64,000 bases of DNA from Aquilaria yunnanensis (GCA_039654915.1 CM077595.1:50747501-50811500), one strand, 5' to 3'. Shown: positions 45,501-58,188, counted from the stretch's first letter. Notes: generated by a model not told the origin, from the letters alone. A program made the numbers and translations.

Positions 45501-46991
45501 AAAACCCTTACCTTTGCGATGAAATCTGAAAACCCAAGTAGAACCAAAATTAGGTTTTCTTGCACTCTTTGATGTCTTCTTTCCTTTCTCTTGCTTCCTC
45601 TTGTTTTCTTAAGGTATGGTGGCTATGGAGGATGATGGAAGAACTTAAGGAAGAGCTCTTAGCTTCTGGAGATCAAAATTTAAGAAAAATGCCAATGAAA
45701 TGAAGATTTCTCTTCATTTATACATCATTTTGAGCAAGGTGGCATATATGCAAATTTTTGAAAATTTGGCCAACACTTGGACAGGTTATTTCCAGCCATT
45801 TTGGTTGGAAAAATGATTTTTTTGACCACCTTTAACCTTGTCAAAGGTCATTATAACTTTTTAAAAAAAAGGTGGACACTTGGATCCATAGTTGGCATTA
45901 TGCCATAAATGATCAACTTTGCCTTCTTAAGCACTTTGGTCCCCAACAATATCCTTCATTCCATCCATGTCCTTTCCATAGCCATCTTTAGAGATTTTCA
46001 CAATTGAGCACCCAACTTTTGTAACCTTACAATTTAGGCCATAGGTTACTTGAAAATTAGGCAATGTGCCAATGCTTTCTTAAGGACCAAGCTATCATTG
46101 TTTTTGCCACTTAAGGGAGTGTATATTGAATACTTTACACTTTACAAATCATGCACTATGGTGAAAATTAAAGCATATAAGTTTAGGTCATTATGCTATA
46201 ATTTTCCCATTTTGTGAAGGTGTAACATCTAGGATCAATGGATGTGTGCTCATGGGCTTTAGTGTTGTGGTTTGCACTTATGAGTATGGGGATGGTTGTA
46301 GGCATTTTCCTACAAAATTTGGTTTGTATTACACCCTTAAGGTAAACCTCAGGTACTACTAGGATTATGGATGTGTAAAGCATAACTATTGGCTATTTTG
46401 TATTTTGAGTACTCTTGGTATTGTTCCAAGTATGTAAGTTTAGTGTCGAGGTTATTTTGTGTGCATATAGCCTTGAATGACTAGTGGAACTTTTGTGTAA
46501 ATATCAGGAATGAAATGCCAAGTTATGCCATAAGTATTTGTTCATTGATTTGTCCATAATGTGCTAAACCTCTCTTAGTTATTGTTATGCCAAATGTGCA
46601 TAAACATGAAAAGTTTGTGTTTTCAAAACTTAAGATGAGATGGGCTTCTTGGTTGCCCTGCATTTTTCAACCACAATTGATAAGCACACACCCGAAACAC
46701 TTAACCATGAAAATATAGAAATCTTTCTTGAGTTGCAAGTAACTAATTATGCCTTACCATGTAATGCAAGTAATGAACTAAGATCTACGTAGTTAGCCTC
46801 CTGGGGCAGCTCCTTGGCCTTGGTCTAAAGATTATACATTTTGAACAATAAAAAAAAAGTAAAATGGCTGAGACCTAAGCTTACATATAAAACATTATAA
46901 GTGCAGGAGTTGAATAAATTCGTTAGTGCATTAGTAGCACAGTTGAGTGGCACTATAGGTGCACAGGCTGGGGCCTGTGTGGGGTGTGACA
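42541..46991 (+). repeat. 5' LTR of element X (S family), split
   Basis: The left piece matches the reverse of the solo S LTR; the right piece ends GGCCTGTGTGGGGTGTGACA, like GGCCTGAGTGAGGTGTCACA in that copy. The left border in the older gag is uncertain by a few bases. About 2.05 kb without the R insertion. Confidence 0.75.
43835..46227 (-). repeat. solo R LTR in the X 5' LTR
   Basis: TGTTACCACTC...GAAGGTGTAACA, 2393 bp, with perfect TCTAG duplications (43830-43834 and 46228-46232). No coding capacity. Confidence 0.9.
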
Positions 46992-46999
46992 AGCTTTGT

Positions 47000-47011
47000 T
47001 GGTATCATAGC
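47000..47011 (+). other. primer-binding site of X
   Basis: TGGTATCATAGC, one mismatch from the initiator tRNA-Met complement, eight bases after the LTR. Confidence 0.75.
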
Positions 47012-47108
47012 TTTGGTTTATAGCTTTGATTTAGCTATAGAGTTTTGTCTAGACTTGTTCCCACTTAGGTTTATATAATACTTGTACTTATTGAGCATAT
47101 GTGAATAG

Positions 47109-48720
47109 ATGAATCTTAAGGGTAGGATGAGAACCCGATCTGGGGAAAGAGAATTCCTTGAACAGGAAAAAAGTAAGGCAAACCATCCTAAAGATGGACT
47201 ACATACAGATGAGCCTAAAAGGCAACTATAGGCCTTAAAGCTTGAATTGGTCAAAGAGTCAAATGCTAGGGTACATGCACCTGGGCCTAGTAGGGGCAAG
47301 CAAGAAAGGATGGAATAGATGATGGAAACATTACAAGTCACTATAGCAGAATTGGTTGTAGGAATGCAAGCCTTGGCTAGAGGCCAAGCTTAGGCACAGG
47401 AAAGCCCAGAACAAACAATGGTAGGAGAAAACATGGAAGGTGAAGGTAGGAGAGGTAGAAGGCTTGGTTAAAAACCAGTGAACTATGACCAATCAAGCAA
47501 AGATGAAAGGAACAGAGAGGAAGATGAAGGAGATGAAGAGATAAGGCACCGAAGTGCTAGCATACTGAGGTCAGAGGTGAGATAAGAACCCAGAGTTAAA
47601 GTAGAAGAAAGCCCAGAGGTAGAGGAACTAAACACTTACTAGTCTCAAAGGAGGCCTAAACCTCTTACTGAAGTTACAGCCAGAAAAGGGCCACTTAGGG
47701 TTGGAACCCGAGGCACAGAAGCTAGAGGGGAAAGATCAAGAAAAGGGGGATTAAGGGAGGCCAGTTGGAAGGATTCTTGGCTTTGAAACCTTTTGCTTTT
47801 AAGGGTGGTTGAGACCCTGAAGAAGCTGAATTATGGGTATACCAGGTGGAGAAAATATTTGAAACGATGGATGTATCCTCTAGCTAGAAAGTCCTTCTAG
47901 CCACTTTCAAGTTGGAAGGAAATGCAAAGCTCTGGTGGAGGGCTATACAGAGAACTTAGCAAGAAAGGAATCAAAGGAGGCCACCTACAAGCAAGAGGTC
48001 CACGAGATGGGCTGAGTTCCTCCAAGTCTCCCAACAGTAGTACATAAGTGAGGCTCAGAAGGATCAGAAGCATGTGGAGTTTGATCAGTTAGAGTAAGAA
48101 GACCTCAGTGTGATGGAGTTTGAGCAGAAGTTCAATAGCTTGATCAGATATGCTCCTCAGTATGATGGGCAGGAAGAGCCAAGGACCAAAAGGTACTTGA
48201 GAAGATAATGGCCTGAGCTGATACAGATACTTAAAGCTGTGAGAGCCAAAGACTACTACCAAGTAGTACGGAGTGCTATAGCACTAGAGCACAAATTCAA
48301 AGAGCAAACTAGAAGTGGTTCAAGCAGTCGAAGTGGATCTTAGAAAGGATACAAGAAGAGGCCCAGAGAAGAAGTTGAACCAAGTGAGGGGAAAGAAAGG
48401 AAGCAAGAAAAAGAAGGGGCCACAGCAATATGGTCCTCAATGCACTACTTGTGGAAAATTTCATGGCAACAAGCCATGCTTCAAGCTTACCAGTGGATCC
48501 CTTAAGTGTGGAGCCCCAGATCACTAGGTGAGAGATTGCCCCAAAAGAGGGGATGATAGGAGAATGCTAGGGCGAGACAATCACAAAGGGCCTAATGGGC
48601 AGATACCTATGCTACAAATGAGGACGACTATGCCTAACCCAGGGGGAAAGCAAGCACCCAAGTTGCCTTAGGATCAAAGGAGGCCAAATGCACCCCCTAG
48701 TATAGTGTTTCAGTTGGAGA
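47109..48720 (+). pseudogene. gag: gag of element X
   Basis: Possible start at 47109 (MNLKGRMRTRSGEREFLEQE). Later SPEVEELNTY, DPEEAELWVYQVEKIFETMDV, LLATFKLEGNAKLWWRAIQRT and, near 48440-48545, the nucleocapsid boxes CTTCGKFHGNKPC and CGAPDH-VRDCP. At least eight in-frame stops and one or more frameshifts. Same family as the reversed gag at 40971-42540. Confidence 0.82.
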
Positions 48721-48800
48721 TCTTCAAGAAGGTGCAGGAAGCACCAGTGGCCAAGGTAGTTGGAAAGGAAACTAGTTAGCAGAGGACTAACAGCAGAGCC

Positions 48801-49286
48801 TTGAAAGGTACTATTTACCTTAATGGCCAGTTAGTGTTTGCACTATTTGATACTGGAGCTTCATGGTCCATAATTTCTTCTAGCTTGGCTAAGACCATGA
48901 ACTTAGAAGTAAAGTACATGAAAAATATGTATTTAGTTAAAACTACTAGCAATGAAGTGTTATTTACATATCACATAGTTGAAGGTTGTGTGATACAAAT
49001 TGAAAAGCTGAAACTGAGAGCAAACTGAATAGTGCTAGACATTTATTATTATGATGTGATACTAGGCATGAATTGGCTAAGTGAAAATAAAGTGGTTATA
49101 GAGTGCCATGCTAGACACTTAATAATGCCTAGTTGTAAACCATATGAATTGGATAAATCATTAGAGTTAGCCTTGGATTACCGAGTTGAGGTGTTGAAAT
49201 TAATAACTCTACAAAATGAATATGAATGCCTGGAACTAAATAAACAGGGAGTGGCTAGTGAACTTAGGCAGATTCCTATAATTTAG
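48801..49286 (+). pseudogene. pol: protease of element X
   Basis: LVFALFDTGASWSIISSSLA holds an intact D-T-G-A-S active site; YYYDVILGMNWLSENKVVIEC is the second conserved block. Single stops at 49026-49028 and 49284-49286. Confidence 0.85.
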
Positions 49287-49939
49287 AATTTCCCAGAGGT
49301 TTTCCCTATAGACCTACCTGGGCTACCACCCATGAGGGAGGTGAACTTTGAAATCAAGCTAGTACCAGGAGTAGCACCAGTGTCTACTGTTCCATATAGG
49401 ACGGCATTACCTAAAATGGTAGAACTGAGGAAGCAATTAGATGAATTGCTTGAGAAAGGGTTCATCAGACTCAATCTGTCTCTTTAGGGAGCACCTATTT
49501 TGTTTGTCAAGAAGAAAGATGGAACTCTTAGAGTCTGTATAGATTACAAAAAACTTAATGCCTTGACCATTAAGAACAAGTACCCCCTCCCCAAGAATTG
49601 AAGATCTATTTGATCAGTTGAAAGGAGCAAAGATATTTTCTAAAATAGATCTAAGGTCTAGTTATTTCCAGCTAAGGGTCAAGGAGGAAGACATACCTAA
49701 AACTGCTTTCAGGACTAGGTATGGACATTTTGAATCTACAGTGATGCCATTTCGGCTCATAAATGCACCTGGATTTTTCATGGACCTAATTTAGAGGGTG
49801 TTCAGAGAGTACTTAGACTACTTTATGTTGGTTTTTATTGATGGTATTTTGGTATACTCCAAAGATGAGGAAACTGATAAAGAACACCTGAAGATGGTGC
49901 TTGGCTTGTTCAAGAACATAAGCTTTATGGGAAGGTAAG
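49287..49939 (+). pseudogene. pol: reverse transcriptase of X, 5' part
   Basis: [57 protein letters not shown] and [13 protein letters not shown] are clear. The catalytic box reads FIDGILVYS: the second Asp is Gly, so this RT is inactive. A frameshift sits near 49595. At 49939 Tat2 interrupts within KLYGK/VSKCKFW. Confidence 0.88.
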
Positions 49940-50863
49940 TGATAGCCGAAGTGCCATCGCCCTGGTCCACTGACTTCGGAGAAAGAGGGAGCGAAACACA
50001 TGAGGTATACAACCTTGGAAGCCCCATCGTACCAACCTCGGAAAGCTACCATATCGCCTCTCCATCAGAGGACGAATGAACTAACTTCGGAAGAATAAGA
50101 ACACCTCGAAGAAACGGTATCACCCCGGGGAGAGGTCTTTGCTCGTCCCCCTAAAAGGTAACATCGGCCGAAGCGACCTCGGAGGAGCGATGGGTGCCAC
50201 GAAGGAGTCTCTGACATATTCGCCCGTACGCACTAGACGTCGACCTCAAGCACTCTGATAGGCCATTGCAGTCTGCGCTCTGACACGCTGACACACGCTT
50301 CTCGACAAACCACTGCCCGAGAAAACCTGCAGGCGATTGGCCACTCTTTTGCTCAAAGGTACGAACGGCATCCGTCCATACACGTGTCATAATCAGAGGG
50401 GCTCATTTTCTCCTATTTACGGTAGGGAAGGCTCTCGGTAAAAGGGGGCCAGACGGGGGTTGGACAGGGGCTCCAGGCTCTAGCTTCCCCCCACTCTTTC
50501 CTCTGGAGATGCCAGAAAAATGCCTCCGGCGAGATTCTTTCCCTTCTGTGCATACCAGAGAAACACTCCCGGCAAGTCTATTTTGTGCTTACTCTTTGTC
50601 ACCATTTAAAGGCACTGACTTGGGCGTCGGAGGCTCCTCCACGGAAAACCACTCCGGGGACCTCCTAACCCCTGTTTTCTGCATGTTTTAGGCCGGACTA
50701 CTTGGGGACGTCTCCAATTCAGGCTCTTTCCAGCACCGGAAAACTTTCTCAGCCACCGCTATCCATCACCGGACGGCCACGCGCGACATTCCTCAGGAGG
50801 TCCTTGTTACCCCCGTCGTGGAGCCACGGCGGGAACATTTACGATGGCCACCCAGTGCCATCA
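49940..50863 (+). repeat. 5' LTR of Tat2
   Basis: 924 bp, opening TGATAGCCGAAG and closing GTGCCATCA two bases before the primer site. Confidence 0.9.
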
Positions 50864-50865
50864 TT

Positions 50866-50883
50866 TGGCGCCGTCTGTGGGAA
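50866..50883 (+). other. primer-binding site of Tat2
   Basis: TGGCGCCGTCTGTGGGAA, identical to that of Tat1. Confidence 0.85.
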
Positions 50884-53308
50884 ATTTCTAGGCAGCCGTG
50901 GTAAAAAACTCGGCATTCTAAGGAAAAAGGCTCCTTGAGGCTCTCGTCCGTGCCGGAGATTTGCCCGGCGGCCGAACAATTAAAAGTAGGGACTTCCCAT
51001 CCCGAGGATGATCCTCCTCCGGATATTGCTGTGGTTTTCCTGCATAGTTTCCCACGCGTCGCCATGGTCGAAGTAGTGCAGCGGGTAGACCGAAGATGGT
51101 CGTGTGCAAATTCGAGCCGAAGTCTCCTATCTCAATCCTTTCGACGAGAGAAGTAATGGTGACCCAAGAGTTCAGGGGGAAAAACAAAGAGTAGTAGGAT
51201 GAGTACCCAAAGGACGTGCTTCCCTACGGAACATGATGGACGGGAAAAAGTAGGGTCGGTGCTATCTAGACCTCCCCGTCGAAAGAGTTCGGGCCAAAGA
51301 AAGGTTGTTGTTCCTTCGGCAGCAACACCGAATCCACTACCCTGAGAAGACGCCTACGATTTGATATTAAACAGGCAAAAGGCTATGATCCTACTCCAAC
51401 GAGGGGCAATATAACCCCAGGCGCTAGCAGACTATTGCCGAAATTCCAGAAACAGAAAAAGGGAAATCCAACGAGGACCGAATATAGATGAAATCCAAAA
51501 GAAGGAAACCCCAGCCGAAGAAATCCCAGGCGCAAAAACACTGCCGCGCGGGAACGGTAGCTCGGAGGTCCAAGGATAGGGAAGGCACCTGAGTTAGCAT
51601 ATTCGGTTAATAAAGTGTTGGACCACCCAAGCTCGACATTTGCTAGGAATGAAAACATAGGACAAGGGAAGGAAGAACCCCACAAAAAGGCATATCCCAA
51701 GAGTCCCGAAAAACCCTCGCGAAGTGGTGAAGAATGCAAAAAATGCCCCGCAAAGTGGCATCTCCCAAGAAGCCTGAAAAATCTTCATGAAATGGCAGAA
51801 AGTACAGAAAATGTTCCAGACAGTCTTCCTTGATTGAAGAGGAAGGACATCGGTAAGGAAGCTCAGGCCCGCTATAGAAAGGCGTCGAAAGAAAGAGGTG
51901 CAGAACAGCGCGCAAAAAAGGAGTTGCGAACAAGAATGCGTCCAAAAAAGGACGAGAATGGCCAAAAATGCACCAGCACCCGAAAGACTGCCTTCGGAAT
52001 AAAATACCCGAAAGACTCCCATCGGAGTGGGTAACCCCGAGAGACTACCCTCAGCCCTCTACACAAAAGGGCAAATGCGGTCCACTGCCAACAACGCCTG
52101 AAGTATAATGCTATGAGAAAGCAGGAAACTACTTCCTTTCATGAGACAAGACAGAACCCCTACTGATTAAGCAGGCAAAAGGTATACAAAAGCCTGCTTA
52201 ATGGAACATGACGCATGAAGATGGCATATTATTGCCGGTAGCATAATGGCTTCAGTCTTTAGATGAAGGAGGCCAAAAAGTTCGTCATTAGCCCCAGAGT
52301 GAAATGACATTTCGGTCCACCAGCTTAGTTCTGAAGCAACAAGCAAGTGGAGCCCCTGAATAGAATTGTACACAAGGGACTACGAAAAAGTTGGGAGAAG
52401 CAAAGGGGAGAAGGTCCAGAATGGCCGAGAAAATTCCTTGTGGGAATAATCAGACAAACTTCCCGAAAAACCACAGGGAGAAAAAACCTTCCTTACTCGC
52501 CTACAAAGACCAGTGCCTACTTGGAGCAATATAGCTACCGAGTGAAGCGCGAGTGTTCGGTGGAAGGAAGAACGAGCTCGGGAGGAATGCTCGGCAAAGG
52601 AAGAAATAGCCTCGGATTGGGGAACCGAACTTGAGCCACTCCCCGAAGCATGAACGAGCTCAAGAGAAGTGTTTTCTCCGTAAAAGGTGGTCGTGAGTCC
52701 AAAATTGCGCCGAACGCCAAAAGGAGATCTCATTCTCCGACAGGCCAAGACAGAACCCTGAGAACTACCTCAGGGGAGAACTTCGGCCACTATGAAAAAG
52801 GACCTTGCTTGATCCAAGGCGAGGTCCGAAAGAAAGGATTATCAGCTTGGCAGCGTCAATGGGAGAAAATCGAGAAATACCCTAGAAGAATTCTATACTT
52901 AGAATTTTTAGATGAACAAGCTATACTTAGAGAAATTTCTCTTTTCTCCTGTACAGGTTACCTGCCGAACAAAGCTGAAGCACACGTGCTCGAAGGGTAT
53001 GATATGTTTTCCTTCTAAAAAAAAAAAAAGAAGAAGCACGAAGTCCATCAAAGGCAATCAACGAGGACAGACTAGTGTTCGCTTGAAAATTCTTTGTCAA
53101 ATAAGGGTGGCCGAGAAAGCGAGATCGGCCAGCAGAAAGGGCAAGGATTGGCTTTCCGAAATCCCCTAGCCGAAAGTAGCCAGGGCAACTGGAAAACAAA
53201 AATTGCTCAAGTCAGACAGAGCGAAGAAATGAAGAAGAATCCATTAAAGAAGGTCTTTTGTACAAGAGGAGTACAAGAGAAGCACGAAAATGAAAAAGCC
53301 TAGGATGT
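50884..53308 (+). other. non-coding internal region of Tat2
   Basis: Purine-rich and crowded with CCGAAA/CCGAAG words. None of the short ORFs shows a gag or pol motif. The part near 53140-53190 resembles one unit of the Tat1 tandem repeat. A poly-A run is at 53019-53031. Confidence 0.6.
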
Positions 53309-53960
53309 CTAAGGATCCCCAGTGACGCGAGAAGTTCTGGCTCCCGTGTCTCTAGCCGTCGCCTTCGGCGCAAGTAGAGGAACAGGTGGCAGGTTGAGGT
53401 GATCAGCTTTCGACCAAGTCCACCGAGGACGGAAATCTCCAGGGCCGCAAGAAAGAAGGTCTCGAGGTCCAGGTATCATTGCAGAAATTGATGACGAGCT
53501 AGACAGAAGCTATCCTGAAAGGACACCTTCGACATTTGGATGGGTTTGTCCTTTTCTACATCTAGCAAGTCCGCCTCATTCTCAAGACCAGCAACCACTT
53601 TCTTGAGACCCAGGACCTCCTCTTTAAGATCGGCAATCCTCCTCACCAATTCTTTTACGTTCCTTTTCTTCATCGCACTCCTCCTCAGAAAATAGACCCT
53701 GGCCTGAAGAGCCGCTTTTTCGACAAGAGTTTTCTTCAGAAGGGCAGCTTCTTCTTCTTTCTCCTTCTGAATAACCTCATTGGCCAAAGTCAAGCTCACA
53801 ACCTCCTCGCCAAGATCTCGCATTTTGCAGGAAAAGTCCTTCAAGAGGTCCGATTGGCCTATCAAGAACTCGTCCCGGAGCTGGACCACCTCCTCCCTGG
53901 CTATGCGCCTCAACTCGACATTAGCTATGTCCGAGTTAATATAGAAGAGCTTGGCCTTCT

Positions 53961-55378
53961 TGTTGGGTTTCGGGAGCCAAACAGCGCAGCGGAATTTAAC
54001 CGAAACCCTTCAGGATCCAAGTGAAACGAGGTAAACCGGGTGTTCAAAAATTTCATACCTAATTTTCGGTTGAGATCTCTCACTCAACTGTAGAGTCGAA
54101 TCACAAAACCTGAACAGTTGACGTGTTCAGGCTCTCTATGGTATCCACACGAGCCTCTCGGGATCACCACGCTTCCACCATGTCCCGGCAAATGCGTTTC
54201 TCTTGCGCTCGCAATGCTAGCTTGCGTCCTCCAAGGAATTGCAAGAGAAGAGTGCGGCTGTCCTTTTGGGAGGCTAGGGCAAGGAGACCTGTGAATTTCT
54301 CACTTAAAAGTTGTATTTATAGTGAGACTCAACTTCCAGGCCTAATGGGTTTCAAAACCCTAATCCAATTAGGATTTAATTTCGGGCTTAATAATGGCTC
54401 AACTCCTTGGCCCATTATTAATACGAAATTAAAGTGAAACCATAACCCAAATAATTAGCCCATGCACTCTAATGATCCAAATAGCTCTATTTGTGCGACC
54501 CAATAGGCTCTTGCCATGTTGGCAACGATCATAAATCACATTTATGATCATAAGCAATGAGTGATGTCTAGCAACACATCATTGCTACCCAAGTGACAAG
54601 ATTGTCGGTGAATCGACTAAACCTTTATGATCGTCACCGATATATGCCATTGTCCCTTTGTCCAAGATATCAAGACTAAGCACGGGACATAGAATGTGTC
54701 ACTCTCGTATAGCCCAATCTTTGGTTTCTTGATTACCGAGTAGACCAACTTAAACTGACGATATTGATATCATATATCAACTCATCGGAGCATGGCCATG
54801 CATTTTCTAAGTCTCACCCTATCAAGGGGCCCAAAGATATCACTCCCGTTACATAGGAGGGACAAATCCCATCTTGATCATACAAATCCCTCCGCATGAT
54901 ATGTGACATACCCAATGACCTCCTTCAAGTTCTCTCAGTTACGAGCAACAAAGGAAAGTATCAAAGTATGTGACTCACATGTAGGGAACCTTGATGATCT
55001 TAGGTCGAAGGACTACATATACCATGATCACTATGAGAATCAGTTATGACACTCATATAACGATCCATGAAGTGTTCTCATGGTGGGTCGGTCCAGTACA
55101 CAAGTTCTCCAACTTGTACCCATATGTAGACTACATATCTCATATTAGTCTCCACATATGCTAGTCATTATGTATTATTGCAACCCGCTCCACAATAACA
55201 CTAGACTAGGGACGTTTAAGAATATCATTATTCTAGGGTTACAATTATGTTTATTACGTTACGCAGAAACAAAACAACAAACAAAATTGCTGGATTAATG
55301 CCTCAAAAAAATATCATGACTCAATGTGCAAAAATACAATCATCTCATGATTGGCTTTTTTTCGGCACAACACTAACA
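53961..55378 (-). repeat. solo T LTR in the last exon of the Tat2 aORF
   Basis: Plus-strand TGTTGGGTTTC...ACACTAACA, 1418 bp. Flanks CTTCT and CTTCC: four bases duplicated with a different fifth. TATA box (minus) at 54314-54321; hairpin 54525-54551 with one mismatch. Confidence 0.9.
54314..54321 (-). promoter_or_regulatory. TATA box of T LTR
   Basis: TATAAATA in CTCACTATAAATACAAC on the minus strand, kept in most T copies. Confidence 0.6.
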
Positions 55379-55553
55379 CTTCCCTAGTTCACTTTCAGCC
55401 CGAGGTCGGGCAGAAGACTGCTCTGCCGCCCAAACTCGGAGGTGCTCACTGTACCACAAAAGCTACGAAGAAGAAGGAGAAAATCCTCAGTGAAAGCAGC
55501 ATAAGGGAAGGCAAAACACTTGGGCAAAAAAGAGGAGGCCAAAAGGATCACCT

Positions 55554-56968
55554 TGTTGGGTTTTGGGAGCCAAACAGCGCAGCGGAATTTACCGAAACCC
55601 TCCAGGATCCAAGTGAAACGGGGTAAACCAGGTGTTCAAAAGTTTCATACCTAATTTTCGGTTGAGATCTCTCACTCAACTGTAGAGTCGAATCACAAAA
55701 CCTGAACAGTTGACGTGTTCAAGCTCTCTATGGTATCCACACGAGCCTCTCGGGATCACCACGCTTCCACCACATCCCGGCAAATGCGTTTCTCTTGCGC
55801 TCGCAGTGCTAGCTTGCGTCCTCCAAGGAATTGCAAGAGAAGAGTGCGGTTGTCCTTTTGGGAGGCTAGGGCAAGGAGACCTACGAATTTCTCACTTAAA
55901 AGTTGTATTTATAGTGAGACTCAACTTCCAGGCCTAATCGGTTTCAAAGCCCTAATCCAATTAGGATTTAATTTCGGGCTTAATAATGGCTCAACTCCTT
56001 GGCCCATTATTAATACGAAATTAAAGTGAAACCATAACCCAAATAATTAGCCCATGCACTCTAATGATCCAAATAGCTCTATGTGTGCGACCCAATTGGC
56101 TCTTGCCATGTTGGCAATGATCATAAATCACATTTATGATCATAAGCAATGAGCGGTGTCTAGCAACACATCATTGCTACCCAAGTGACAAGATTGTCGG
56201 TGAATCGACTAAACCTTTATGATCATCACCGATATATGCCATTGTCCCTTTGTCCAAGATATCAAGACTAAGCACGAGACATGGAATGTGTCACTCTCGT
56301 ATAGCCCAATCTTTGGTTTCTTGATTACCGAGTAGACCAACCTAAACTGACGACATTGATATCATATATCAACTCATCGGAGCATGCCCATGCATTTTCT
56401 AAGTCTCACTCTATCAAGGGGCCCAAAGATATCACTCCCGTTACATAGGAGGGAAAAATCCCATCCTGATCATACAAATCCCTCCGCATGATATGTGACA
56501 TACCCAATGACCTCCTTCAAGTTCTCTCAGTTACGAGCAACAAAGGAAAGTATCAAAGTATGTGACTCACATGTAGGGAACCTTGCTGATCTTAGGTCGA
56601 AGGACTACATATACCATGATCACTATGAGAATCACTTATGACACTCATATAACGATCCATGAAGTGTTCTCATGGTGGGTCGGTCCAGTACACAAGTTCT
56701 CCAACTTGTACCCATATGTAGACTACATATCTCATATTAGTCTCCACATATGCTAGTCATTATGTATTATTGCAACCCGCTCCACAATAATACTAGACTA
56801 GGGACGTTTAAGAATATCATTATTCTAGGGTTACAATTATGTTTATTACGTTACGCAGAAACAAAACAACGAACAAAATTGCTGGATTAATGCCTCAATA
56901 AAATATCATGACTCAATGTGCAAAAATACAATCATCTCATGATTGGCTTTTTGGGCACAATACTAACA
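55554..56968 (-). repeat. solo T LTR at the middle exon donor of the Tat2 aORF
   Basis: Plus-strand TGTTGGGTTTT...ATACTAACA, 1415 bp, very like the copy 176 bases to its left. Flanks CACCT and CACCC: again four duplicated bases and a T/C fifth. The short piece between the two LTRs is intron end and start of the last aORF exon, not element internal sequence, so these are two separate insertions. TATA box at 55906-55913 (minus). Confidence 0.9.
56117..56143. repeat. 12-bp-stem inverted repeat in T LTR
   Basis: ATGATCATAAAT, loop CAC, ATTTATGATCAT, perfect. Confidence 0.85.
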
Positions 56969-58180
56969 CACCCGAGTGGCGCGCTCAGAAACTCTAGCGG
57001 CGGGGATATCCCCAGAAGCACATTCCTCGGCAACAACCTTAGAAGAAGCCTTGGTAAGAACACCCCTCGCCACCTGGGGAGCCATCTCTTGGCAATCCCT
57101 GGAGAACAAGTTCATGTCCTCCGTGAAAGACCAAAACGGCTCCCTCGGAACCTTGTCTTTCGGAAGAAGGGAGTCCCGGAGAGCCCATCTTCGAGCATGG
57201 TCAACCATTCATACTGGGGCCACTCGGTCCTCCGTAAAATGGAGGGGCGCAAGTCAGGAAGGGCTCCCTGAAAACACAAGTTATAAGGGAGGAGGTGTCA
57301 AAAAAGAATCCGACGCAAACCTGGTGCAACCCCAGTAGCCTCTTCCACAAAGGCCAGAATGTGCTTGCCTTTGTCCTTGCGACGTCTCTCCAGCTTTTTA
57401 ACAGTAGGACTCTCGGGCAAAGAGCCTAAAAGCTCCACCGACGAGGTAGGACTCGACGGAGTGAAAAGGGTGACTACCCCGGCGGGCACCTCGGCTGCAG
57501 TAGTATCAGCCTGAGAAGATGTCGCAGCTACTTCGGAGGGGGCAGCAACCCTGGTGGATATCGGAGTGACATCAACCATGGCGAAGGTTGCAATAGCATC
57601 GGTGGAAGTGGCTATCGCATCGGTTGAGATAGCAATCTTGGTGGAAGTAGCAATAACCTCATCGACCTCCACCACATCCTCCGAAGGTGGAGTAAGGGCC
57701 CTCTTCTTTGACTTCTTGGCAAAAGACGGTCCACTCCCAGTAGACTTACGTCTTTTGGAACCACTTTTCTTTGCTTGTTCTCCCTTCTCTACCTGACCAG
57801 GGAAGAGACTCTTGTAGTAGGCGGCAGAATTGTCAGCCATCTCTGAAAAGGGGGAAAAGCATCAGTATGAGTCCAAAAAGGCACTGAAGCTGAAAATGTG
57901 AGTCCAAAAATGGTTAGCCAAAAAAAGGAGCTTCGGGACAAAAGGAAAACGTCAGCAAAAACCAAAAAAATACGACTTCGGGCAGATGAGAAGTTAGCAG
58001 AAGTCGAACGATTCCCGAGGAAGCCTTCCCGAAGTCAAGATTCCTGGATGCCATCGTAAATAATGGCCGAAAATCGCTCCGCTGTGCAGACCGTCGCTGA
58101 AAGAGATGGAAAAGGTGAGAGAAAACAAGAGCAAGGGTGAGAGCAAAGAAAAAACAAATGAGAAGAATGGCAGGAGGAGG

Positions 58181-58188
58181 CTTATATA
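58181..58188 (-). promoter_or_regulatory. TATA box upstream of the Tat2 aORF
   Basis: TATATAAG on the minus strand, 341 bases before the aORF ATG (57840) and outside the LTR. A pyrimidine-rich leader follows, and TTTTCAG sits just ahead of the ATG, so a leader intron is possible. This suggests the aORF has its own promoter inside the element. Confidence 0.5.

Larger units (their letters stand above)
53309..57840 (-). pseudogene. antisense accessory ORF of Tat2, disrupted
   Basis: Reads opposite to its element. First exon 57840 to about 57321: MADNSAAYYKSLF, Lys-rich patch SGSKRRKSTGSG, an Ala/Thr/Ser-rich repeat (IATSTDAIATSTDAIATF) and KKLERRRKDKGKH. Middle exon to about 56970: ALRDSLLPKDKVPREPFWSFTEDMN as in Tat1, with a probable one-base deletion near 57210. 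Last exon from about 55465: LLWYSEHLRVW, the coiled coil, FQDSFCLARHQFLQ, then, one frame off, PRWTWSKADHLNLPP to a TAG at 53309-53311. T LTRs sit at the middle exon's donor site and in the last exon; the frame resumes across the latter. The exon 1-2 border is uncertain, as the obvious GT-AG pair would be only 53 bp apart. Confidence 0.72.

Noticed and set aside
46221..46991. TGTAACATC...GTGTGACA read as a short 771-bp LTR of X
   Set aside because: TGTAACA is the end of the solo R LTR; the TCTAG duplications at 43830 and 46228 show that the X LTR is split.
50935..53303. Short frames in the Tat2 internal region as a novel gag
   Set aside because: No major homology region, no Cys/His box and no shared sequence with Tat1 gag.
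53961..56968. The two T LTRs in Tat2 taken as one short element with a 175-bp internal region
   Set aside because: The piece between has no primer site or polypurine tract and reads as aORF intron end and exon; each LTR has its own flanking duplication.
57268..57320. 53-bp GT-AG intron between the first two Tat2 aORF exons
   Set aside because: It is short for a plant intron and the joined frame meets a TGA at once. The original acceptor has probably been lost.
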